The position numbers and the translations under genes were made by a program. From Spirometra erinaceieuropaei (lineage: Eukaryota; Platyhelminthes; Cestoda; Diphyllobothriidea; Diphyllobothriidae): a stretch of 64,000 bases of DNA. The DNA lies in assembly GCA_902702965.1 (NCBI GenBank), contig CACRXP010000398.1, positions 165,070 to 229,069 of the forward strand. Reading direction: 5' to 3'. Positions 22,066-35,430 of the stretch are shown here, in pieces. The notes below the pieces were generated by a model. It saw only the letters and a list, made by a program, of their open reading frames with translations. It was not told where the DNA came from and made no database searches. Position 1 is the stretch's first letter; every line of letters starts with the position of its first letter.

Positions 22066-25000
22066 AATCCCCCGCGCGTCCTAAGGTAACGAATGGAGTC
22101 CACTAATTCTGATACAGAAAGCTGACTGCTCAAACAGGACTTCCTGAGCAAGTAGTCCAGAGCCCACTAGATGACTACCAGGCCCACTTCATCAATATGC
22201 GTTTTTGGCAGGTTTGAATAATCCCTCTGGCTCACTTCGAATCCAACAGAGGTTATAGAGCTCTTCACAAAAGGGCCAGTTGAATTATTCAAATCCTGGG
22301 TAGCTTACGCAATCTGAAACAGTCGCGTCGCGATGTGTGTAAGAACAAAGGGAGATGTATTAGTGCTTGTACTCGGCTAAAGGCATTGGCATGGATTACA
22401 AACTCTCGTCGCCTCGAGATAACCGGTTCGGATTCAAATCCCAAGCCGTCCTGACATGACTGCCCGATGCTTTGAAACCATTCAGAACTGACTGCTTGTC
22501 TCGCCATTTTTTCAGGTGCCGACCATTATAACCTCTTGTCAGTTAGGGTCAGAGTACGGATAACAAATGCCGGTCATGCCGAGAGTGCTCCATCCTAAAA
22601 TCCCGCCAAATTGGTGGGTTCGGGATCACCTGTAAGCCTTTTTGTCGCATCCTCCAGGTCAAATACCTCCTGGCCCACTTTTCTTCCGAACTCAACTTCT
22701 TTACATGAGTAATTTGTTTATGCGTCGCAGAGCAACTCAAAAACCGCAGATAAAATTAAAGCTAAAAGCACAATCCCGTCTGCAACGGCACTTAACTGGG
22801 AAAGCAACATCACCGGTGAAAGGATACACCTTTCAAAGCTCCGCTTGTCGAAGGCTCGCCAAGGCTCAGCGGTCATCCAATGGTTATAAAGGCAAGTAAG
22901 CTCAACAACGAGTTGTCAGCTGCCCTAGTACATTTGTTGCAGTTTGTTCCCCGCGTAATTCTACCCCCTGGGAACTCTCCCACCCTGTGAAGGTGTCTTC
23001 ATTCGCATTTTCGCAATGGCAGCGGCATTTAAAAAAACAGAATCTGTGGCTTGGTCGAATCCTGTTTGCCCAAAATCGCTCTTTTGTGTATAGAAGAAAC
23101 TTCGCCTTTTGTCGTCATTACTCTTAGCACCAAAACTAGCCGCAAGTATCGTTCTGATACCTTGTGACCTGGGGGTTCGTCCCCCTTGACACACAGATAG
23201 TAACCAATTAACAACAGGCCGGGGGGGGTGGCGATTAGTTAGTACACACGGAGATATGCAGGGAAGCATATTAGTGAAGACCGTCTAAGATCCCGTTGAC
23301 AGAGATATGCAGCTGACATCGAGCGGCGGCCGCGTCGGCGTACTCTTCCGGCCGGGGCGGACGAGCCTGCCTTAATCTGTTAAACGACGGTCATACATGA
23401 CCCGTACAGACAGGGCAATTCTCAGTTCATGATCTGCTGATAGACACGAGAAATGATTAAATCGACGACAAGAAGGACAGCCTGTCAGCGGGATCGCCGT
23501 CTGCGATACGCTCAACGGTGTACATCATCGCAGCGGGCGTTTTCGTTCGGTAACTCGGACAATGGTGCCTCATAACCACCTAAGACCTCCGTTCTGGCAT
23601 ACCCGTCACCCCAAGACGTGATTAACGACCTAAGATGCACGAGGCATGCACCTACTCAGTCCCAATCCATAGGCGTCTACAAATCCAAAAAACACTTAGA
23701 TAAACCACCATGGTGTGGCCAACCCCCATTAGAGATGTATACCTAGTTACCCGCGCTCGTTTTCGCCTGGTTCAGATACGCGTGTGCAGTCCTGGGACCT
23801 GCCGCACGCACGGGCGCTCAACTTGTAATCAGGTCTCCTGCACAGAATAAGGGTCTGTTGGTGCATTTTCCTTTCTCGTAAACGAGACCGATGCCCTTAA
23901 CTGTGGTGGTTAGCGTAGGCTCGGTATCTTAACCGCCACAACGCAAAATCCCGACTGTCATACACTTTGGCTTTGAGGATTTTATCTCTTTCTCATCATG
24001 TGTGCTTGAGATGACTAAGGCTTTTATCGAAATCATCGTAGCATATTCTAAGAACACTGAGTCCGTCACTAATCATCGTAATTCAAACTCCCCCATAGCC
24101 TAAGCTTGGAAAAGTTGCTAGCCCCGCGGTTGACCGGCGTCCAACTGTCGATTCACGACTCCGTATGACAATACAGACTCTACCCACAAAGGACCCTCGC
24201 AACGCCCAGAGGATTCTGACCGAAGACAAGCTGGCTTAAGTCGAAAAGCTACTAAGTTCATCAGGGTGTAATTACACAGATATCCAAAATATACGAAAGG
24301 CAGGGATGCTCGTCTTCCGTGGCCGCGAGAACTCAATTCTATTTAAGGGTTTTAAGGGGCACCTATAGCAGAAGGTATTAATATCGTAATATGCGTTGTC
24401 CAACGACAGCGAATAAGTTGCAAACGACTTTCTACTCCTAACTCTGCGCGCAGGGGCTACCAGACAACTGGAGGGGACAGTTTTCTGTCCTACAACTAAT
24501 CACCGTCCCTCCGCCAAGAGCACGACTTCTAGTAAGAGGGCAGTGAAGAATTGCGATGATTGTGTCGCGCATCCCGCCGGTCAGCGTCCCGCAACACCAT
24601 CTTCTTCAGAACGAGCCCGCACTGGCATAGACACCTTGTTGGCCAATTAGATCGCCGTCTAGCCGGGAGATACTGTGACGTATTCGGCGTACAACGGGGC
24701 GGTGGTTGGCGAATGTCTGGGACAGGCCTTGATGGCGTAGCATGGACAGCACCGGCGTTACTCCCGTGCAAGTAGTGGGTGAGGGACACAGGAGTCTTCA
24801 CGAAGTTCAGGACGACATAGTCAAACATTCGTGTTGCGACGGGCCATATAGGGTACCAAGAAGCCTGGATACCTCATTCGTAATCTGCCTGTAAACACAC
24901 TGATTTTGCAAGTTCGATTAAGATAGCATGTCAGTCCCCACACAATAATTAGATAGAGTGCGATCCAGGGCGTAGACTTCAAAAGTGGAGGACTAGAGAA

Positions 25001-26090
25001 GTAACATAAAAACTGTTCAATCATGTATTGCCCCTAATTATGCCGGGTAGGAGCTACCGTGGATGGTACCCATCAGTCCTATGTAGACGGTTGAGCAAGT
25101 TATATCAATGGCGGGCACACTAGGCAATTGGCGACTCAGGACCGTGAGCAAAAGGCTCTGTAGGAACACATGATTTAAACATGATTGACAACGGAGTTGG
25201 GGGGTGCGCGATTTCTTCCATTATTTAATAATATTAATAGACCGGAGAGAGTAGGCATGTTGTTCCAGAAGTTCCACAACCTGCCTTCGGTTATAATATT
25301 AGTATGAAGTATGCAAACGGGTATTTTTATAGCAGTTATAACATTCCTAGAGACATCCCAAAGTGCCCTGAGAAGGGGCAGGCCTAGGAAACGCCAGACT
25401 CGCCCTAGATTTGTCGAGAAAATGAACTAGCGGACGTAGCGCCACCCGTAATCCAGTTGCCTCGCCAATCTAAAGATCAGAATGTGTTCTTACGACAAAA
25501 GGCGGCTCAGGCAAATGTTAAGTGAGATGAACGTTTTTATTTGGTTTGCAATCAAATATCCAAAAACATAATAAACACCCTCTGACGTCCATCCAAAACT
25601 TTTGGGAAGTAGAAGGGGAATGAAGAGATCTCCAAGAGCGATAAGTAAAAAGATTTGAAAGATTTAACCCCACAGGCAGGTAAAAGAGAACAGGAGGCTC
25701 TGTGGATCTTGGTAGCAGATCAGCAACGAGGATACGCGGTACAGAAATGCCGAAGTCAACTGGAAATGTGGTCAGATGGCCAAACCGAAAACGGTCACGA
25801 TGAAGTACATGGATTTGTTTTCCCATCTCACTGTGCAACTTCCTGCATTTTTTGAAGAAATTAAAGATAAAATGTACGTACCTGACCATAGAGCAAAGGA
25901 AAAAGAGGGGAAAAGATGTTTTGTGAGGAAATCAAGGACACGATGGCTCCCAACGGAAATTTGAGACCTTACTACTAGTCTATTGTCAAGATAAGGGCTC
26001 AAAAGCAGCCAGCTGAAGTGCTAATAATTACAACCCTACAGTATAAGCTTGTAATTTGGACAGTGGCATGAACCTACGTTTGTGCAAATC
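22066..26090. other. No gene recognised (4 kb)
   Basis: Several frames of 60-120 codons occur (22961-23269 minus, 24529-24828 minus, 25518-25889 minus, 25776-25964 plus), but none has a family motif, splice context or repeat support. A GGATTCAAATCC B-box-like sequence near 22433 has no convincing A box. This is the longest stretch of the window with no recognisable element. Confidence 0.45.
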
Positions 26091-26263
26091 AAGGCGGCAA
26101 ACTGCAGACAAAAAGGAACTTTTGTCTGAAATTTAGGTGTACTCTGTCCTAGCGGGCATACAAAATGTGCTGGTCTCGTCTGCAAGACGGCAAACTCAAG
26201 ACGAAAAGAGGCTTAAGTCTGAAATTTGGGTGTAGTTCGTTTCAGCAGGCATACAAAGTGCTT
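26091..26263 (+). repeat. Tandem repeat, two units of about 93 bases
   Basis: AAGGCGGCAAACTGCAGAC, then GTCTGAAATTTAGGTGTA and GGGCATACAAAATGTGCT, is repeated from 26184 as AAGACGGCAAACTCAAGAC, GTCTGAAATTTGGGTGTA and AGGCATACAAAGTGCTT. The unit offset is 93 bases. There is no coding signal. Confidence 0.75.
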
Positions 26264-28009
26264 ATAAGCACTTTGGATAAGGGATACCTTATCCAATTTA
26301 GCACGTTCCGCCTTATCCCAGATTCCCAGACCTAGAGAAGCGAGGGTGTGGGACACCGTCGAAGGCTCTCTAGAAATCGATATAAAGGAAATCTGCAAGC
26401 GTCTATCGATCTGAGTAAGGCTCTCTACGTGACTGCTTTTCCCCAAGACCCGCATCGAAAACTACAAACGGCTGAGCCGTTTTCTACCCAACTTCATACT
26501 TGGCGACTTATCTATCCAAACAATTGGCTGAGGATATCCAGCAATATTCTAGAAAGGATTGAAAACCTGGAAGACCACCAATGATGACCACTCAGTTAGA
26601 AAAAAGCACGCTCACAGCAGTAGCCCATACTATGCTATAGTATGGCTATAACGATTCGAAAAGTCGGTCGGGGACTCATAATTTACTAACCCAATGTCAT
26701 GAGAAACTGCTAACATATGAAAAGATATCCCAAAAAACAAAACGCATTTGAGCGTACCATCAGTGGTATTATCCCAGTAGCATGAGCTCGCAGTGTGCAA
26801 ACCAGCACCGCATTTTTGCATTATGACGCAAGTCACTAAGATATAATTGAGTAAGATGACTTGAGTGTTACCAATATATTTGAAAGGTTTTCCAAGCTTG
26901 GTAAGTTGGTTGAGAACTTGCTCAATAATCGTTGAGGTCCACTGGTTAACCTTACTGTGAACGTAAGTGCTAGAGCCGACAGTATTTTCAATATTCTAAA
27001 GGTAGCTGACTGAAAAAGCTAACCAACCTCCTTTACAATATTAGCCACTTCATCAACGATAAATGTTGTCTAAAAATTAATAGAAAAAGCCTCTGACAAA
27101 CCTCTTCAGAGGTCTCTAATCCGTCCATGTCCACTTGGCGAAGTTGCTATTGGCGATATTTTCGAAAATCCCGCCGAGAGTAGAGCAGTTTACAAAGAGT
27201 CTAAGGCCTAGATGGAAGTGAAGTAAGCGATGACTCATTTATTCGAAAATTTCTGTGCACCTTTGCTATAAGAATATAAAAGGGTTAAAACGCCAACGAA
27301 AAATATTACGTAGGAGTACAAATTTGCCCCCGTCCTACAGATATCTTGTTTGAGAACGTTAAATAAATAAACAATTTTATTATATTTTATTGGGGTCCAC
27401 AGTCATGTTATTGTATCCCCATTTTCAAAAGTTTACTGACCGAACTCCAAAAGAAGATTTTCGAGTATTTATCCAGCACGATATTGTTGAAATAGGCAGC
27501 TTGGCCTTTTTATATCATACAATCTATTATGCGAACACATCCCCAATTTGACTTAAGGTACTCTTCTACTTTCTTGGGCTTTTACGCATCATGTGGAAGT
27601 TAAATTGTTCCGCTACACCTCCTTCCTGATCTGGGAATTTCTGTTTTTCGGAAGTGGTAATCACCCAGCAGCTTCAATGTTCGGTCACAAGTAAAACACT
27701 TGGGGGTCTTTTAAATTAGAATTCATCATACTTACTAAAATGAGTAACAAACGCCAAGACTTAAAATATTTTGGGAGTCCTTTAAGTCTTTGTCCTATAT
27801 AGCTGCTTCTGTTCACAGTTCGAAGTGTGTAAATCAGGAATTGTGCGTGAGAACTGGCTTCAAGGGGTGCTTTCGGGATCAAAAATTTGCGTAGAAAAGA
27901 TTCCGTGCGCCTTTCCAGGCCTATGAAGGATACGACGGTCACTATTGACTTGGAGATCAGAGTGCAAATTGATTGAGGCAAAGACTGTTTAACCCTATTA
28001 TATACAGTG
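26264..28009. other. No gene recognised
   Basis: AT-rich sequence with many stops and no domain found. The minus-strand frame at 27685-28140 partly shadows the RT remnant that follows. Confidence 0.4.
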
Positions 28010-28690
28010 ATAGAGAGTACAGTCCCACAAGGCTGCGTGCTCGGTCCGACCCTCTGTCTCTTGTTTATTGATAATTGTGATGAGGAGTTGGATTGTAATT
28101 GTACCATGTTTGCAGGTGATTTTAAACGTTGGAAAGGCACCCAGAATGCTGCTGACGAAACAAACTTTCAAGAAAATTCTCGTCGATTGGACGAGTGATC
28201 CCGCAGATGGTTCCTCACCTCCAGTTTGAATAAATGCACCATACTGCGTCTAGAAAATCGAAATCAGATCCATAATACGCGGCAATAATATTTGAACTGG
28301 TGGCTACTCCGAGAATCGGAAACTCAGAAGGATGTCGGAGTTTGAGTTTCAGACACTTTGCAGCCTGCTACGCAAAGCCGTAAGGCAGCTGAAACCTCAA
28401 CCTCAATGCTGTACTCCATCAGTCGGGCATTCGCAGTCCTCGATCAAAAATGCATATCCAAATTCTTTTTCACGTTTGCACGGCCGCAGTTGGAATATAC
28501 AGTCCAGGCCTGGTGATCCTGGACGCAACAGAATTGCAATCTGCTCGAAAGGATGAAGAGGCGAGTTACAAGCCTAGTAAGAGGTCAGAGGCCTTATAAG
28601 ATCCGCCTAAATAACCGCAATCTCTATCCTCTGATTTATAGGCAGTTGTGCGGAGACCTGATACAAACGTTCCGTATCGTGCGTAACTAG
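28010..28690 (+). pseudogene. LINE RT remnant, motifs B to C-terminal domain (CR1/jockey-type)
   Basis: Plus strand reads STVPQGCVLGPTLCLLFIDN (motif B) at about 28015, CTMFAGDFKRW (motif C, FADD changed to FAGD), EFSRRLDE-like text, then after a stop SRRWFLTSSLNKCTILRL. After further damage it gives EKTQKDVGV-like text near 28320, TFARPQLEYTVQAW near 28465-28515, LERMKRRVTSLVRG near 28538-28580 and IYRQLCGDLIQTFRIV near 28635-28680. It corresponds to the region preserved at 2494-3130 in the other copy. The changed FADD box alone would remove activity. Confidence 0.75.
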
Positions 28691-30959
28691 GCTTGCGCCC
28701 TCAGGTGTGACGACTTTTCAACTTGCCATGATACATAGTCTCCAGCGAATCCCTTTAATCCATGTGTTCCCCGAAGGAAGATTAGATGTGAGAAAGTATT
28801 TTTTTCTCCAACCGTATCGTGAAACCGTGACATAAACTGTCCGGGGGGATTGTAATGTCTCCGCCTTGGAGACATTTAAATATCGTTTGGACATTTATTG
28901 CACCAGCAAGCAGACTATGTAACTTTGTAACCATAAAACCCGTAAAATATGTGAATCGTTGTCCACTTTTACTTGATGCTGTAATTTCTTCACACTATTG
29001 CTAATTTTCTCAATTTTTATGTACAAGTAGGGAGTTCAAACGCGTTAGCTTATTATCCTCAAATACACTGACACTGACTGACTAACTGAAGACATCCAGG
29101 GCGGCCAATAATTAAAAAAGCAACCATCCTCGCCGCACTGTTTTGCCTTTGACTGAAAGGCTCAGTATCTTGTTTGGTGCACGGCAGTTAGTCTGAATTT
29201 TCTTACGCCAGTTTAAATTGTACTATGGCACTGCGTGTTCAAATGAAGGATTTAGCAGGAAAAGTTTTGATTCTGCTTCCAGTGATTTGTCGGGTTTTTG
29301 TCGTATCGCATGACTCCCCCTCATATTCTACTCAAACAAGGATTTTGTCTTTCATTTCGCTTAGTCGTCGTCAGAGTCGCTAGACTATTATGCAGTACTA
29401 AGTCTCTAAAGAGAGTTTAGGGCACTTGGTAACTCGAGGGGCAAGCATTCAGGCGTACTGCTATTTGGAAAGCTATTACCCGAAAAATCATAGTGACTGT
29501 TTTAAAATGGTTGCAAATCTTGACTTGTGAACATTTTCGAATTTAGTTAATGTATTTGTGACCCTAGAACTGTGTTCATTTGTCACGCCCGACGAACTCG
29601 ATTTGGTTGTTCGAATGGCATGAAAGCACCAGGATGGAGACGGTCTAACCGCGTGTCAGCGAAAATATCCGGGGTCCTGGCGCAGCTAACGTAACTCTGA
29701 TCTCGTTTCACGTCGGCAACTCTCACCGCCCTCATTTGGTGTTGCCCTAGCGCTGCAATCCCCACCAGGTGCCCAATGGACATGTTGGCACAACCATCTC
29801 ATCTTGACGGATCGTCCACTCATTGTAAATCATCTTCCTCTGTATCATTTATCATTTTCCTCAATGCCTGCATACATGTCTATCTCTTATTACTTCTTTC
29901 TTAATGAGAAATGTGCGCGGCCTACTACATTGCTCAGTATTTTAAGTCAGGTGTTGTCTTCAGCGCTCTAAGTTACGCCAGGTGTGCTACCATTAACGTT
30001 TTTGGCGGTTAAAATATAAACCGGTTTATCGTTTTGTTCGAAACACGGATTTAAAACTTCATCTCAGTTTCCAGAATTCATTTCCAGCAACTCATACAAT
30101 CGAAATAGTGTAATAAACTACCTATCTGTCACAAAAGCAGCTCTGACAATATTTGATATAATAGATTAATTATTGGCGACGAAACAACAGAATTCGCCAG
30201 TATTACTGATCGCCACAAATCATGTGTCGTCACACAGAGTCAAATAATACAGGTCCAAAAGTAGACACAAAACGTTATCCCACTGCTAATTTAGTGCTCC
30301 AAGTTATTTAAAAAAACCCTTTATGTTTTTCATTTGCACACACGACCCGTCAAAAATATAAATACTAAAATTCATTTGGCAAACATACGACATAGGCAAT
30401 TCATTATCAGGCCATAAATTTATATGGAGAATGAACTAGTGAGCTATGGGCAGGGTTCTCCTCAAGGATAGCAAATTGCATCTCGTTATGGTTAGAGCAT
30501 GCTGCGCGCATTCATAATTGATGGTCATTATCGACTTCGGAAATTCCGAGCGTCTAAGGAGAGCATATGAAATTCTGTCGAGACAACCTTCCTTCTCACT
30601 TACAGCAGCGCCTAACTGAAGCGTTTGCCTACGTTTCTGACTTCGAAGTACAGCAGAATAAGAACGTTTTAGACAAAAAATGAATGGCCATTCCTCGGCA
30701 GGCTTGCTAACACCAGAATTGTTCGACGAAGGTAGTAAATCTGTCATCGAGGACCCTTACGATAGACGAAGAGAATGGGCTTTCTAAGGGGATGAAATGC
30801 AGCCTCTCCGATGCACACTACCTGGATTTTCTTGCGAAGTTCTGGTACATCATATCATCAGAGAATCTTATGGGAGATGAACGTTTTACAATTAGGAGTT
30901 ACACTGCAGATGCCTTAGAGGACCGAAATTATCTTTCGGTTCTATCGCACGAAGAAAAA
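28691..30959. other. No gene recognised (2.3 kb)
   Basis: No motif was found in short frames such as 29583-29783 minus or 30436-30747 minus. The last 100-200 bases may be the decayed N-terminal side of the Penelope element that becomes clear near 30985. Confidence 0.4.
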
Positions 30960-32690
30960 GGACATTAAAGACCTTAAAATGGATGAAAGCATTATCATCC
31001 TTCCGGCAGACAAATGCGGTTCAACTGTCATTTTGGACAGAGAACACTATAATAAAAAGGGTGCTGTCATTGTTAAAGGGTAGATTATATTACCATAGAC
31101 CCTTCCAATGCGCAAATGTCACCTATCGATAAAGTGCTAAAACGTCTTACGGGGAAGAAGCAAATATCAGTGGATATTGCCAAATCCCTGAAAAATACTG
31201 AGTCCACCGTCGCTAAGATTTATGGGCTGCCTAAAATTCACAAACAAAAGTACCACTGCAAATGATGGTGTCATTAAACGGTGCACCCAATTACCAGATC
31301 TGCGAATGGCTATTCCACAAATTCCATCCTTTGACACAAGATTGTGAAGCTTCAGTTGACAATAAATTGAGTTTGTAAACAAGCTACAAGGTCTCAAAAT
31401 TGTAGCTGATGAGATAATGGTATATTTCGATGTCGTTTCTCTCTTCACGTCCATACCGCCGGATTTGGCAAGGAAATGCACAGAAGAACGCCTCCAGTCC
31501 TACAGCATGGACGTCCATTTATCTGCCGTGCTTGAACTCTTGGACTTTTGTCAGGAAATGAAATTCTCATTTGCACATGAATACTATCAACAGATAAAGG
31601 GTGCTCCCATGGGATCACCTATTTCCAGTTTTCTTGCTGTAATTACTGTGCAAAAATTGGAAGCTATGGCCCTAAAATTAGTTAATCCCAAATGATGGGT
31701 GCGGTATGTAGATGACACTTTTGTTTTTCTGAAAAGGAGCTATCTGGAAATGCTCCACAATCTTATTAACTCGACGCTACCAAGAATCTCGTTCCCGCTC
31801 GGAAAAGGGGTTGACAGCAAACTCCCTTTCCTTAACGTTCTCGTACAGTGAATGACTGACTGAATATTTCACACATCAGTTTACCGCAAAGAAACTTATG
31901 TGGGCGTTGTTCTGCACTACGATAGCAATCATCCTATTGTTCGCAAACGGAGTGCTGTTACCAGCCTACTGAATCGAGCAAAAACGCACAGCTAATAGAC
32001 AGAACTAAATTATTTGTTCAGGCTCTTTTCCCGAAATGGGTGTCCCAAAGACTTTGTATGCCGGTGTATGAGGGAACAAAAATTAAAAGAGAAAGACAAC
32101 GAACTCGTTTGTTCCGTTCAAGCGCCCAAACATAAAGCCTGAAGAACACTTCCGCGCATTGAAAACATGTCTGAACTCATCGAAAGACACCTGCGAAACC
32201 ATAAAATGCAAGTGCCGCACAAGCCTACGACCACATTACGCAACCAGCTCGTACACCCCAAGGATAGGGTTAGCTATTTAGATAAGAAAGAGGTCATTTA
32301 AAAGACTCCGTGTGACACCTACAATGCAGTGTACCGTGGCCAAACTGAAGGGTCGGCCTCTAAAGGTATACATAAACACCAACTGGCCGTGACGAGGCGA
32401 GACAACCTTTCCCAAGTTGTTATGCACACGCTGGAAAATGGCCATCAAATTGCTTAGGTCAAACGCTCATTGTTGGTGTCTGTCCATCTATAAAAGGCCG
32501 TGAGTTCTTGGAGGCCATATACTCTGATGAATCATCCATCAACCGGTACACTGAGCTCGACGCCGTTTACAGTAATCTCGGGAAAAGACGGAAGAGGCCA
32601 TAGCCAATCAACGAGATATGCCAGCCAAGGCTATGAATTATTGGCAGGAGTAAAAGGACGGTATCGACTTTTTTCCTCTTTTTAAAATGA
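30960..32690 (+). pseudogene. Penelope-like element, RT plus GIY-YIG, near full-length but broken
   Basis: Conserved blocks appear in the expected order. IIILPADKCGSTVILDREHY is at about 30990-31050. VYFDVVSLFTSIPPDLA (motif A) is in the open frame 31417-31695, with GAPMGSPISS (motif B) near 31600. After one TGA come VRYVDDTFVFLKRS (motif C) near 31703-31745 and LPFLNVLVQ near 31823. The C-terminal part reads HPKDRVSYLDKKEVI, TPCDTYNAVYRGQTEGSASK and QLAVTRRDNLSQVVMHTLEN (about 32250-32440), a GIY-YIG-type domain. Frame shifts and stops occur between blocks. It belongs to a different Penelope lineage from the SCGQSNYVGETG copies at 18.2 and 49.4 kb. Confidence 0.9.
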
Positions 32691-32989
32691 CTGTTCTGCA
32701 TATCTGCCATACGTCTGAAAATGACCTAAGAAAGTAGTGTCGAAAATTTAAGGAACGGATTTTCTTGCGTTTCCCAAAAGACTTATTACTTTCTGGTGTA
32801 TATATATATATATATGAACTGAAAAACTGGCATCCAAGAAAATTAGGAAGATTGAATTCTTTGGAGGTCAGTAAATTTTCGAGACCGGTTACCAAGTACG
32901 TCTTCAGACTGGGTGTGCAAAAACAATTAACTTCTAAACTGAGTCTGACAAAGGACTCTATGATTGGCTAAAGTCTGTGCCTATGCGCG

Positions 32990-33330
32990 TTAATTGCAAT
33001 TCGTCATCTCCTCGGGATCGGGTGGCCAAATCATAGATTCTCGGCCTTCCTTATACGGGCAGAAACCGACAGTGCGTGCTCCATCCCAACAAAATGTGTG
33101 TCCGATTTCTAGAACATGCAAGGTGACTTGCGACAAGTGGTCTCGACTCTTTACTGCCAATCAGTGCTCATGTGGGCGTGTAGAGGCGGATTCTTCGGCT
33201 TGGCCATAATATACCGCATTACAGGTGTCGCATAGAATCTTGTAGTTGGCTTCCTCTCTACCCAAATAGCTAACCCTATCTTTGGGGTGTACGGACTGGT
33301 TGCGCAACGTATTCGATGGTTTGCGCGCCA
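32990..33330 (-). pseudogene. Penelope-like element GIY-YIG domain, antisense copy
   Basis: Minus strand reads NTLRNQSVHPKDRVSYLGRE, CDTCNAVYYGQAEESAS and LAVKSRDHLSQVTLHVLEIG, closely matching the end of the plus-strand element at 30960-32690. The two pieces converge with about 300 bases between them, which include a short TA run near 32802-32815. Only the last domain is present. Confidence 0.8.
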
Positions 33331-33599
33331 CTTGTATTTAGTGCCTCCTCAGTTGTCTTTCAAAGAATTCAGGCGTTTTCGATGTACGGAAATGTCAGTC
33401 AGTTTTTTTACTTTTGACGACTGGAAGGAAAAATCTAGTTCCTTATCTTTTCGTCCTGATTCCTGCTGTCTCATGCATCGGCGTACAAGATCTTTAGGGT
33501 AGCCATTTTGGGAAGATAGGCTGAAAGAAATAATTAAGTTCTATTTTTATCCCTCGTTTACAGAGCACTTCGTCTCTGCGCGACTAAGCAGGGTATCGA

Positions 33600-33935
33600 C
33601 ATCACTCCGTTCTTGAGCGATAAAGCGATTGCTCTTTTGATATGGGACAACTTCCTCCATTCACTGATGATGCATGCAGCAATCAGCGCATCGATCTGGA
33701 CGTCATGTACACAAATCTCAAAGAAAAATGGAAGAGGTAGCAGCCAATCAAAACGCGATATCAGTCCGCAGCATCGACCCATTCGCAGAACCGACAAACT
33801 AATATCGATTTTTCTGGCAGGCTTAAATTCTAACTGTTTTTCACGTCTGACGAGGACCTAGGGAACCATCGTCGAAAATTTACGAAATAAAGCTTGTTCG
33901 GTCTCCCAAAGGACTAATTTTTCTTCGAAATACAT
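33600..33935 (+). repeat. Penelope-like element 3' fragment
   Basis: GGAAGAGG followed by AGCCAATCAA near 33730 and GTCGAAAATTTA near 33870 parallel GGAAGAGG, AGCCAATCAA near 32588 and GTCGAAAATTTA near 32740, in the same order and orientation. This is therefore the 3' tail of a third member of the same lineage. Confidence 0.55.
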
Positions 33936-35129
33936 GTACATGTCTCGAGTTGGTGATTTGTAAACTGCGGTGCTACCATGTGATGTAAACACAGATATTT
34001 TCAAAATATTTTTATTGCGGTCCACTTTTCACAGCTGATGTAAGAAATACAGGTGCATATAAAACTGCAGATGACAAGGTTGCGAAAATTAAAATTTTGT
34101 TAAAATTAACCATACGATAAAAGACAATTCTGGCTTAGTTTTGCACGTCCCTGAGTTGTAGTGACAGACAGGCAAGCAAATGATTTTATCAGGCGTATGA
34201 AAACATAAAAGGGTCGGTCTTGGGAAAACTGAAGGCTTTGGTCGGAGAGAGGGGTGAACACTGCTCAACCCTCCACTGAATCGTCACCAACGGAGATCTC
34301 TGTGTCAACGGGTAGAATGACTGTCGTCAGTTTTGCCTCTCTGCGAAGATATGGCACATCCAGAAAGAAGAGCTGAAAGACTGCCCAAATGGAGAGGATT
34401 CCAACGGCCACCATGTTCGGCATTGCATAATTCTGCAAATTCGGAGGGGGAGAGGAGGCGCAGAGCTTGAATCAATGCGAGATCAGACCAGTTAGAAAAA
34501 TTGCAAAACCAGTACTAGGAGCACTCGCAGCGCGACCTGACCGCCTTCTTGGTCCACCGACTTTACTAGACTTTACTTTCACAATAGCACGCTTTGCCGG
34601 GAGGTTTAGAGCACGTAGGTCAATGTCACAGGGTCTCACAGGACCGGAAAGTTTAGACTGCAGTATTAGACCGACCTTTATTAAATGATACGCAAGACGA
34701 AAACTGGGCAGATTTAAAAGAGACGTTACACAAGGAAATTCAAGGTGCGAGATCTACCAGCCGGTGGCCAGTATGAATAAAAGGTTCCTGAAAAAAAGAG
34801 GGTTCTTTTGTGGTCATTTTAAAAAAGTTTAATTTTAGAGTTGCGAAAATTCCCATTGCAGTAATCAGAAGACGTGGCGTGCATACGTAGCTTTCGATAA
34901 ATTCTCGTCTGCTCAGTACAGTTATATGGGAACGAATAGACGTAAAAACACGTCAGTGATAAGATAAATCGATTAAAGTTGGCCTTAAAACAGGCTGGGT
35001 GTGGGAATGGGGTGGGTGGGGGTAACAGCAGTCAGTGTCAGGGGCGGGGTGAGAGCGGTAGGACGCAGAGAGTTGTAGCGTTAGTCGACCTTCGACCACT
35101 TTAGGCGTGGAGCCTGAACGTGGTTCTTC
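33936..35129. other. No gene recognised
   Basis: Short frames only. The G-rich stretch 34995-35060 has no recognised function. Confidence 0.4.
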
Positions 35130-35430
35130 TGGGCGCACAAGATTGGTTTTCGCAACCTGATGGCGGCCGCCTCTGCTGTTGCTAAAAGGCGCTGTCTCAA
35201 TGGTTTAGGGTAGCTCGATGGGACCTTATAAATCACGCGAAAAGCTTCGTTGGGGTCCACACGATGTCCGGAATCGACAACATGCGCGAGAATGGCGCTG
35301 TCTATTCTCCTAATTTCACCTTTTGCCAGCCATGCCGGGAGGTGTTCCCGTATTCTCTTGGATAAGCGTCGACTCGTGCGACCAATATAACCTGCTCCAC
35401 AGGAGCACGTGAAGGAATTTTATTTGCCAC
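35130..35430 (-). pseudogene. GIY-YIG domain of a third retroelement lineage
   Basis: Minus strand reads CSCGAGYIGRTSRRLSKRIR, then EHLPAWLAKGEIRRIDSAIL, AHVVDSGHRVDPNEAFRVIY and LRQRLLATAEAAAIRLRKP, almost without interruption over about 95 codons. The CSCG, GYIGRTSRRL and EH positions fit the GIY-YIG fold seen at the C-terminus of Penelope-like and related elements. The sequence differs clearly from both other types in this window. Related scraps with HLPAWLGKGE occur at 40205-40290 and 45960-46020. No RT is attached here. Confidence 0.7.
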
